From contig JAJEKB010020311.1 in the NCBI GenBank assembly GCA_022393335.1, forward strand, positions 1-64,000: a stretch of 64,000 bases of DNA, in the 5' to 3' direction. Position 1 is the stretch's first letter. Every line of letters starts with the position of its first letter. The notes beneath the pieces were generated by a model, which worked only from the letters and a program-made list of their open reading frames with translations, did no database searches and was not told the DNA's origin. Positions 37,217 to 46,121 of the stretch are shown here, piece by piece. The translations under genes and the position numbers were made by a program. Source of the DNA: Macrotrachela quadricornifera. Its lineage: Eukaryota; Rotifera; Eurotatoria; Philodinida; Philodinidae.

Positions 37217-37763
37217 ATTAATATCTAATTGGATAGAATAAATTGAGATGGTAAAAAGCCAAAAAGGGTTCGTGTTTATATCACTTCCTTCAAAAGTTCT
37301 GACCTTTTTATTGCGTTTCTGACCCATTCCTAGGATTTCTCGAAAAAACCAAATTAAACAGTTTCGATCTGAGACTTTACCCATAAGTATGCCTAACGAT
37401 CCTTAGGATATCCAGAAAGTTTTAGTAGCCAAAAAGAATCCTTCTTTCTTGAGTTATCGAATATTTAGGTGAACCCCATTTTTATGACTTATTAGTGGCA
37501 TCACTCTTCTTTGAAACACTCGATAACTCAAGAAAGAAAGATTCTTTTTGGCTACTAAAACTTTCTGGATATTCTAAGGATCGTTAGGTATACTTATGGG
37601 TAAAGTCTCAGATCGAAACTGTTTAATTTGGTTTTTTCGAGAAATCCTAGGAATGGGTCAGAAACGCAATAAAAAGGTCAGAACTTTTGAAGGAAGTGAT
37701 ATAAACACGAACCCTTTTTGGCTTTTTACCATCTCAATTTATTCTATCCAATTAGATATGAAT
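37217..37763. repeat. Foldback: near-perfect inverted repeat, 244-bp arms, 59-bp loop
   Basis: Arms 37217-37460 and 37520-37763 are inverted copies with only a few mismatches. The same short frame (MGKVSDRNCLIW) is read outward-to-inward from each arm, which is a shadow of the symmetry and not a gene. Transcription through it would give a long RNA hairpin. Confidence 0.92.
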
Positions 37764-39705
37764 GATGTATATTGGATCGACATAATTGTGAAAAACGTTT
37801 GTGCTGTTGTCGAAGCTGACGATATTGATGTCAGTGAAGTTGAGAGCGATGAGTGTGCTGCAAAAACGGGTTTGTCTTTTTTAGACTCACGATACCCGCC
37901 ATTTGATCAAAACATTTTCTTCTTTTTTTTATCTCGAATTCGAAAAAAAAAGATTAGAAAGCATCAAAGAGTGAAGGATAATAACCAATTTTCATTGTTC
38001 TCAATTTAAAAAGCATTTTATATAAACATATTTAATTTTACCCTTTTCTCTACTTCCTTTAACTAAACTTTCGATTTTGTTCATAGCTGAAGCTTTCACT
38101 TCTAAGTTTTTAATAAAGCTTATTATTCGTATAAATTTTCAATAATTTCGAGTTGATTGGAATTTCAATATATAAATTCAATCAATTTATATAATTAATC
38201 ATATTATAAGTAATTGATTCTTTTTACATAAATCAAACAAAAATGTATTTTAATGCCTGTATCATTTATCTATGAAATAATATAAATTATTTACATAGTT
38301 AGGAAATTGTTCAAAGTCAATCAAAAAAGACCTTCGATAGGCACGGTGACTACTCGAAAATCATTTCGATCAAGTTTTTTCCGTTCTGTTAAAATACGCA
38401 CCCCTCGAAAAATCTAATATACAGCTAGCTGCAGGTGTGATCCTCTCGGTCTTGAATAATCAACCAGTCGATTTTCTCCGAGCACTAGAATTTCAGTTGG
38501 CATGAAAATATTTTGAACGAATTAAAGAGTTGCTTCTTCTTTTCGCTCATTCCGCTTTTTTTTCGAACACTCCGATTCTATCGAATTAGCGAGCACTCGG
38601 GGAAGGAAACACATCGAAGCCCACTATTCGACCACTCGACTTTTTTTGTGCAATAGAAGCTTGTTAAAGTTCGCAAAGATCAGCTATAAAGATGCCTTGA
38701 GGAAAATCGCTAACGCTTGGATACGACTGCTGATGATCTTAAAGTCAAACTTGTACTTTATTGTCTCATAAATTCTAAGCTACATAAGAAAGAAATCCAA
38801 TCAAATGTATTGAAAATCTTTTAAATTCTTTACATTACTGTCTTAGAATTCGCTTCTATTTGAGACATCAATAGTTTGAAAGTCGATTAATATTCACTGT
38901 TATCAATTAACAATCGATTCAAACAAAAATAGTGTTCTTAGTGAGTTCTATTATTATTATTAATTCTAGACAGAACTATATTAATTAATCTTAATTCTTC
39001 TTGTCATCAATCAATTTGTATCATTATTCTATGGATATCTGTTCTTTATTTCTCTTTCTCAGTTTGATTTCGCAATATTTCATTAATGTTAAATTATAAA
39101 ATGTTGAGTTGAAATAAAATATACTAGAAAAAAATCGTTGTTATCTGACTAAAGGAGGAGGTAAGAAAGAAGTTATATTCATGAAAAATAAGGATCGAAA
39201 CATAAACGAGAAAAAAAAGAAATATCGTATAGAACAGTTGATATATTGATAGAACATGTATCGATAATTAGAAGATCAAGATATGTTTAGATCAATTCGT
39301 TGATGCATGGCTCATAATCGTAAGTACATATGTTCGAATCTAATTTTTCTCCTATTCTGAATATATGTTCGACAGGTATCGAGGACTCGACATATAGCCG
39401 TGCATATGCTAAAATTTTTTCGTTCTGACTTTTTTCCGAGCCCTCGAAGAGCGTTTCGATGAGTTGAGGACACGGTGATGGGTTGTTCTATTTCGATAGA
39501 TATGGCCTATCGAAATGACCAATCACTGTGCCCTCGCCATCGGAAAATGTCACTCTGAGCAATCAATTCGAACGTTCGATAGGCATCGAAACTATAATTC
39601 GAGGAATCGAAATACCCATCAACAGTTAGGTTGGGTATCACAAAATTTGTTTAATTATGTAAAAAAAATAAAAAGAAATCCAATTCTACTAATATGAAAT
39701 GTATT
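37764..39705. other. Spacer with TCGA-rich element-like block
   Basis: A plus-strand frame just right of the foldback (to 38009) has coding-like words (VEADDIDVSEVESDE) but no recognised domain. Between about 38330 and 39610, many TTTCGAT, CTCGAA and CACTCGA words appear in both orientations. The outer parts share TTCGATAGGCA and ATTTCGATA words, suggesting an unclassified transposon with subterminal motifs. Ends and target duplication are not clear. Confidence 0.3.
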
Positions 39706-40563
39706 TTACTTACTAGAGATATTCAAGACAGGGAATAATTTTTTGAAAAAATTGTCTTCTTGATTTGACAATTCTTTCGAAGAATCGTCAGTTTTAAGTG
39801 ATTTTTTTCTCAGTCGTTTAATCAAATGTTGAAATAATTTTGGATCATAATCAAGAAAAACATTACTTTTATTATCAAATTTTGTAATATTCGACGATGT
39901 AAGAATGTTACCCAAAGTAGAATTAGATATTTGATCAAATGTTTTACGTTGATTTGTAATTATTTGACCACCAACATTAAAAGTAATAATATCATTTTCT
40001 GATGAGGATATTTGATTAAGATTTAATTTTTTAAGCATCTTTTTAAATGGTTCAACAAGTGAAGGTTGTGAAGGAGGATAAAAGTTAATTTTATTATTTT
40101 TACCTAGTATTTGTAATTGATCAAGTAAATGACGAAAAAGAATTGGATTAAAATCTAAAAATATATTTCCTTTTTTATCTATCGGTAATCTTTGTTCCCA
40201 ATCATCATTAAACATCATTGAAAGAATTGATTTTGGAGAACGAGTAAGTGTTTCACGAGTCGTCATCATTATTTCACCACCAACATTAAGTTGAATAATA
40301 TCTGTATTTTTAATACATTTTTTCGATTTGCTTTGACTTGATAGTTGACTTTCATCGCATTTCACATAACGTTGTTGCTTTACAACTTCATCAGATCCTT
40401 CATGTATTGATTGACTTCTTTTCGATTGAATAGTAACTATCGAAGTGTTGTTGTAATTTACCCATATTATAACAAACAATAGCAACTAATTTATACAATC
40501 ATATTTTAAATCTACATTCAAACCAAATGAATAAATACTTACTATGCGTGGAAGAAACGACAT
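39706..40563 (-). CDS. Two-domain BTB/T1 (KCTD-like) protein with signal-like N-terminus
   Basis: Exon 1 is only 21 bp (40563-40543, MSFLPRI), followed by a 57-bp intron GTAAGT..TTAG and exon 2, 40485-39706, ending TAA-type stop after LNISSK; 266 residues. Without the small exon there is no ATG, because exon 2 opens with TTG CTA TTG. Residues 69-135 and 171-235 are two T1/BTB domains of the potassium-channel tetramerisation type: IIQLNVGGEIMMTTRETL...LDFNPILFRHLLDQL and IITFNVGGQIITNQRKTF...LDYDPKLFQHLIKRL. T1 domains assemble as tetramers or pentamers, and KCTD proteins often adapt Cullin-3 ligases. No channel segments follow. The spliced start gives ILLLFVIIW after a basic residue, which looks like a signal peptide or anchor, odd for a normally cytosolic domain. 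Confidence 0.85.
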
Positions 40564-41574
40564 ATTTATGTTTTTTCAGAAAAACAATTTACTATGCTTC
40601 CTTTTTTTAATATTTATAAAAGAAAAGATATGTGTTATCTCTTTTCCTTCTTAGTGCAAACTATTAACGATGTTGCGGATTATTCTTAAATATTATGGCA
40701 AAGAAGTATACAAGACATTAGCGAGAGCGAAAAAAACAAGAAAAAGAATCTTTATGCTTTTATCCAAAATAGTATCGTTGCTATCACAGTAAAATGTATT
40801 ATCGTCTAAGAACTATTTTTGTTTGTGCCTGTTTCATTGTTTATACATATAACGTTTCCAAACCAGATAATATCGATGCACAGAAAGAGAGAGAAAATTT
40901 TGTATCTCTGTAGATATTCATATGTGCACTTAATAACATCCAAAGATAAATAAATCTATACAAAAAATAAAAGAAATAAATTAGAAGAAAAACATGTATT
41001 CATTAGTATAAAAAAGTAATGGGTACTATTTATTTGCTAAGTTAATTTATATATGTGCTAAGTTAGCGATTGCCATGTAAAATTTATACTTTCTCAGTAA
41101 ATAATTTGGACGCTAAGTAAAATTATTGGATGCTAAGTTAATATAATTATTTTCAGTAATAAAAATATTTATTCAGTTCAAAATTTAATCTATAAGTAAA
41201 ATATTTTTTTATTAAATAAAAAATCTAAAATCATGATTAAAAAAAATATTTGTTGAGTAATTATTATTATTATCAAATAATTTATATTGAAGACAAAGTC
41301 AAATGGTCTAACGTAAGTATTATTTACTGAAAGTATGACGTATATATTTTCTTTCTTTTCTTTTATAGTATATCTTATAGGCGACAAGGATGATATACAT
41401 ATATAAATTTTTTTTCCTTTTTTTTCTTCAAAGAATATTTCATACATTTACTTGTTCAGGTAATTTTCCCTTCCATCCTACTTTTTCCTACTATGTTGGA
41501 TTTTTCTTATCCTGAACACATATATATTGCGCCTATTTCCAAAATAAAATTATTCGTTCGTCATCAATCAACTA
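40564..41574. other. Upstream flank of the BTB gene
   Basis: No gene is recognised. About 41025-41165 contains four loose copies of a GCTAAGTTA or GCTAAGTAAA motif spaced 25-35 bp, a small minisatellite. Confidence 0.4.
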
Positions 41575-41951
41575 CCCATGTAATCAAAACATGGCAAGAC
41601 ATGATGTAACTTACATCATTTTCATGAATTTTTTTTAAAGAAAAATGATGACCAACATCAAAAAAATGCGATTTCAGATGATGAAAGCGACATAATCTTT
41701 GAGGTTTTTTAAACGGCATGCCATGTTTTTAAAATTTACATTCATGAAAATGATGACTTTTACATGAAAGTCATGCAATGAAAATCGTGAAAATATCATG
41801 AAAATCATTTCGCGAAAATCATTAAAATATCATCAAAATCACGCAGTATATGGCATTTATCAGTGACATATCTTATGTATTCAAAACATGGCAAAAAATG
41901 ATGATTTCATGTGAAAAACACGAAAAAAGTTAGATTTTTTAGTTACATGGG
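41575..41951. mobile_element. MITE, 377 bp, ends CCCATGTAA...TTACATGGG, TA target duplication
   Basis: The element begins CCCATGTAATCAAAACATG and ends GTTACATGGG. TA lies on both sides (41573-41574 and 41952-41953), as for Tc1/mariner-mobilised MITEs. The interior is low-complexity, full of CATGAAAATCAT words, with no coding frame. Related copies end at 43483 and 44253. Confidence 0.8.
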
Positions 41952-41989
41952 TATATATTATCCCTGGGTGTTTACCAATCTACCTACCT

Positions 41990-42445
41990 ATTCACCTACT
42001 CACGCATTTATCTATCTACTTAAGTACCTATCTATCTACTAAAGTACGTATCTTTCTACCTTCCTATCTATTTACTTACGCACTTACTCATCTATTGAAG
42101 TACCTAGCTGTCTAATCAGCTATCTGTTTAGCTAATTTCCCTATCCATGCATTTATCTACTTATTTATTTGTCTATTCATCTGTAGATAAATAGATAAAT
42201 GAATAGGTAGATATATACATACATAGATACATTCATCTATCTGTCCACCTATTTATGTATCTATTTACCTACCTATCCATGTATGTTTCTACCTATGTGT
42301 CTAACAATCTAACTACACACCTATCTATATCTATCTATCTATCTATCTATTTCTCAATCTACTTATCTATCCATTCATCTACGTATTTATCTATCTATCT
42401 GTCAACGGATATTTCGATTTACGAATCTATCTATCTCCCTACTTG
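41990..42445. repeat. Degenerate CTAT/CTAC tetranucleotide microsatellite
   Basis: About 450 bp of imperfect CTAT, CTAC and CTTA units; the purest run, TATCTATCTATCTATCTAT, lies near 42324-42350. Long frames here are artefacts of the repeat. Confidence 0.9.
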
Positions 42446-42739
42446 TGTCTCTTTCACACATCATTTGAAACGTATGAAAAGAGAACTTCAATTATAATAC
42501 GACTGAAATCTATCGTGGCGTCGACTTACGAAATGAAACCAAAAATAAAATGAGTTTCAAAAATTTCCTTCTGGACTTACATGTACACTTAACTGGCATA
42601 CTTTGATTCGGTCTTTATTCAAAGATCAGGTTTACCGCGCTGCACACTGTGGGTATCGATCAAAACGGGAATTACTTTATCTTAGTCTACCGCCTATCTC
42701 TTCTACCCAGTCCGTAACTCATTTGCTAATTTTAATCAA

Positions 42740-43222
42740 GGGATTGAATGAAATAAAAAGAACTCAAGCAGGCCAGAGCAGAAAAACTAAAAAAGCAGCG
42801 CAGAGGTTAAACGAATTGAAGGCGAAAAGGAACTAAAAAGAGAAAAAGAGACTAAGACGCTTGAAGTAAGTAAAAGAGGTAAAGAGAGTACAATGGGTAA
42901 AAAACCTAATGGCACTAAAGCATCTAGAATAGATATACAGACTAAATCGACTAAAGAATTTGTAAGGATTGAAAATACTAAAAGGAGTGAACGAACTCAA
43001 AAGGCTTAAAATCAGAAAACAGAGCAAAATGATTAGAAACTCTGAAGAGACTAGAGAAAGTAAGTTCCTATAAACAGTAGAAGAAAATAAGACAAGAGAG
43101 AGTAAAGGGACTAAATATACAAGAATTGTAGCGCATAAAAGGAGCATAGGAGGACAAAACGGACTAGCAGGACTAAAGGTAATTAGACCAGTAAAAGAGC
43201 TACATGACTTAAAGGAGAGACA
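42740..43222. other. Purine-biased stretch with AGACTAAA-type words
   Basis: About 480 bp in which the plus strand is overwhelmingly A and G, with recurring GACTAAA, GAGACTA and AAAGAGA words. No gene is seen; the minus-strand frame at 42833-43231 is a shadow of the composition. Confidence 0.6.
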
Positions 43223-43483
43223 CCCATGCAACTAAAAAATAAAAAATAACATTTTCTCTGATGAAATACACATAAAAATCGATGTTTTTCATTTTCATTA
43301 ATCAAAATGAAAATTTTCATCAGTTGGATTTCATGAACTTGATTTTCAATCAAAATCATCAACTGTAACTGATGAAAATGAAAATCAACGATTTTTATGT
43401 CAGTTTCACCAAAAAAATGTTATTTTTTTCGTGTTTTTTACATGAAAATCATCATTTTTTTTGTCATGTCTTGATTACTTGGG
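43223..43483. mobile_element. Second CCCATG-family MITE, 261 bp
   Basis: Starts CCCATGCAACTAAAAAAT and ends TCTTGATTACTTGGG, followed by TA (43484-43485) but preceded by CA. The interior is again ATGAAAATCAT-type low complexity. Same family as 41575-41951, with an internal deletion. Confidence 0.7.
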
Positions 43484-43616
43484 TAGAGTAAGAAAGTTAA
43501 TTATTCCTGCTAGAAAATTGGGGCACAAGATTTTGTGTGTTCTCACACATAGAGTTCTCTCTCGAAAACATTGAAAAGGGTATTTGTAAAGACAGATTTC
43601 GACATGTACTCTGAAC

Positions 43617-44253
43617 TCATCATTTTCCTGGTGAATTTTTTAAAAAACATCATGACACATGATGTATTTCACACCAAAGTCATACGATGAAAACGATGAT
43701 AAAGTAATGAAAATAATGAAATGATTTTGATATTCTCAGATAATCCAGGTCATGGAATGAAAACGATGTAAAAGTAATGAGAATAATTGTAATGATTTTG
43801 ATTTTTCCGAAATAATCAAAATCATCGAGTGAAAACGATGTAAAAGTAATGAGAATAATTGTAATGATTTTGATTTTTCAGAAGTAATCGAAGTCATCGA
43901 ATGAAATTGATGTAAAAGTAATGAAAGTAATGTGATGATTTTGATTTTTCCGTAGTAATCAAAGTCATCGGATTAAATTGATATAAAAGTAATGAAAATA
44001 ATTTAATGATTTTGATTTTTCCGAAGTAATCAAAATCATCGGATGATATTGATGTAAAAGTAATGAAAATAATGTAATGATTTTGATTTTTCCGAAATAA
44101 TCAAAGTCATCGAATGAAAATGATGTAAAAGCAATGAAAGTAATGTGATGACTTTGGTGACTTTTGAGAGAAGTAAAATCATGCAATTTTTTTGATGAAA
44201 ATTTTTAAAATAACCATTTAAATGAAATGTTTTTGGTTTTTTAGTTACATGGG
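43617..44253. mobile_element. Third CCCATG-family MITE, left-truncated, carrying a 72-bp satellite
   Basis: The right end TTTTTTAGTTACATGGG (to 44253) matches the family terminus. The left part (CATCATTTTCCTGGTGAATTT) aligns to the inside of the 41575 copy, so about 40 bp of the left end are missing. Its body consists largely of the tandem array at 43690-44160. Confidence 0.6.
43690..44160. repeat. Tandem array, about 72-bp period, six to seven copies
   Basis: Units of the type GATGTAAAAGTAATGAAAAT, AATGTAATGATTTTGATTTT, TCCGAAGTAATCAAAATCAT, CGAATGAAAAC recur at about 43688, 43764, 43836, 43909, 43980, 44050 and 44120 with few differences. Confidence 0.88.
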
Positions 44254-44579
44254 TGATTATGATCTTAGTGGTGGTGATGTAGAAGTATAATTTGAAAAAA
44301 TAATTGGTAAAAAAATATTCTTTATTATTTTATTAAGGGTTGCTTAAGTGTGTATGGTAGTACTTATTCGAGTGATACAGAAGTAAATGATACTCTAAAA
44401 TGAATAGAATCTTAACAGTTATTTTAAATTTTTTTTTAGAATATTGTGAAGAAAATTCGTTTTATTAACGAACAGGTAAATAATTGAAAAGTTTAAAAAA
44501 AGAAATACTTGTTTTTATTTTAGATAAAACGATATGAACGTATATATGCACGCTTATGGAAAAAGATAGAGAATAAAGA

Positions 44580-45886
44580 ACGCCCAGTTCAAAGAAAACG
44601 CCATCGTAAACGGCCTTAAACTGTAAAAAACGACGAAAAACGATCACCCTGAGGCCATCGTTTACGGTGAATCATAAAACGGCTTGAAAACGACGAAAAA
44701 CTACAGTCGTTTTCTTCAGTCGTTTCCGTTTCATCTGAAACGTCAGCCGAAAGAGCTACCGTTTTTCACCGTTATCAAGCCGTAATTCGTCAGCTCGTTT
44801 TACGAGCCGTTTTTTTCGCTAAACAACGGTGATTATTTTTCGTCCTATTTTCACCGTTTTACGAGCTCACGTAAAAGAGCCCGTAATGATGTCGTTTTTC
44901 GCCGTTTTGCACCGTCTAAGGTCGTTTACGACGCCGTTTTCTTTCATATCGGTAATCTGTTGCCTTTTGTCAAAAAAATATTTTTTTGGTCTATATATAT
45001 ACATGAACGGTAACTTATTTTCAATGTAATGATTATTTTTAAAAAAAATAATTATTTTAAATACAACGAGTTTTTTTAATTAGTTTAGTCCAACACTAAT
45101 ACAAATGGTAAGTTATTTTAGATAAAATGATTCTTTTTTTATTTAGACTGATCCAATACCAATATAAACGGTAAGTGATCTTAAACAAAATAATTTTTTT
45201 TGTTTAGGCTGGTCAAGTACTAATATAAATGGTAAGTGATTTTAAATAAAATAGTATTTTTTTTTATTTAGATTGATCCAATACCAATATGAATGGTAAG
45301 TTATCTTAAATAAAATGATTATTTTTTTTATTTAGGCTGGTCTAATACCATTATGGATGGTAAGTTATCTTAAACAAAATAATTATATTTTCACTTAGAA
45401 TTGCAATTTTATCCCCAAAACTGACGATTAGTCACTGGTGTTTGCCCGATTTTGATGGCATCGGCACCACAGTAGAGAATTGTAAATATGATAGTATACT
45501 GTGATCGTACATCGTCGGATTTCGTCGTATACAATCATATATGAGCATCGTAATGCTCATCCTGAATAGTTATGATACAGTTGACGAAATGAAAGCTGCT
45601 ACTACCTGATGTAAAACATCAAAAAAAAACGGCGCGTTTCAGGCATAAAACGGCTGAAAAACGGCATCGATACGATTCATGTTTATCCATCGGAAACGAC
45701 CTGAAACGGCGCCGTTTGCGTTCCGGCGAAACTACATATACAAATGTGGGTTAACGGATTACGGTGTTAAACAGCGAAAAACGACATCCGTTCATGGCCG
45801 TTTCCTACATGATTTTAGCCGTTTTTTAGTCGTTTCATGCCTTATACGGCGCCGGAAACGGCACGCGGAATCATCGACCTGGGCGT
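44580..45886. mobile_element. Non-autonomous DNA transposon, 1307 bp, AAACGGC-rich ends, inserted in an exon
   Basis: Ends are ACGCCCAG (44580) and CTGGGCGT (to 45886), an 8-bp perfect inverted repeat, flanked by GA on both sides (44578-44579 and 45887-45888). Removing the element and one GA rejoins the coding frame of the host exon. The outer 300-400 bp at each side are packed with AAACGGC, CGTTTTT and AAACGAC words in both orientations, like the subterminal arrays of EnSpm/CACTA elements, though the terminus is not CACTA. No transposase is encoded. The middle holds the 63-bp array at 45084-45360. Confidence 0.75.
45084..45360 (+). repeat. 63-bp minisatellite, five units, each with a splice donor and acceptor
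   Basis: Each unit is a 24-bp segment (consensus like GCTGGTCCAATACCAATATG plus GATG) followed by GTAAGT, then about 37-40 bp of AT-rich sequence ending in a T run and TTTAG or ATTAG. The segments are 45084-45107, 45147-45170, 45208-45231, 45272-45295 and 45336-45359. Most segments contain a stop in every frame, so they are not intact coding exons today. Confidence 0.85.
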
Positions 45887-46121
45887 GAATTATCTGATTT
45901 ACTCAAAAAGACCAAAATAAATGAGAACAATACAAAAAAACTGCAAGATGAAATGAATGATTTCAATGTGGAGTTAAGTGGTACTGACTTTAATATAAAA
46001 ATGCTGAAGAAAGAAAAAGGTAAACAACTGAAATGAAATTGTTCATGAAATTTTATATATTTTATTTTTAGAGTTGGTCAGCGAGTATTTAAATCCATCG
46101 GTAAATGACACGATCAACTAA

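Larger units (their letters stand above)
44249..46121 (+). pseudogene. Small coiled-coil protein gene of five short exons, interrupted by a 1.3-kb transposon
   Basis: On the plus strand, exons 44249-44284, 44338-44382, 44440-44475, 44524-44579 continued at 45889-46019, and 46072-46121 connect with agreeing phases. Donors are GTATAA, GTAAAT, GTAAAT and GTAAAC; acceptors are TATTAAG, TTTTTAG, TATTTTAG and TTTTTAG. Parts read MGDYDLSGGDVE, GCLSVYGSTYSSDTE, NIVKKIRFINEQ, IKRYERIYARLWKKIENK, then LSDLLKKTKINENNTKKLQ and ELVSEYLNPSVNDTIN to TAA 46119-46121. The charged, heptad-like middle suggests a coiled coil. No family is recognised. The fourth exon is split by the element 44580-45886. ATG 44249 lies in the end of a MITE (TTACATGGG), so the true start may have been lost to that insertion. 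Without both insertions the protein would have been at least 117 residues. The precise phase agreement across five exons makes chance unlikely. Confidence 0.7.

Noticed and set aside
37175..38009. Two identical short frames (MGKVSDRNCLIW...) on opposite strands, which could look like duplicated genes
   Set aside because: They are the same sequence in the two arms of the foldback; no domain and no independent coding evidence.
42000..42497. Tyr/Ser/Thr-rich 80-residue frame
   Set aside because: Produced entirely by the CTAT microsatellite.
44465..45888. Frames within 44.5-45.9 kb on both strands
   Set aside because: They come from AAACGGC-type subterminal motifs of the transposon and show no domain.
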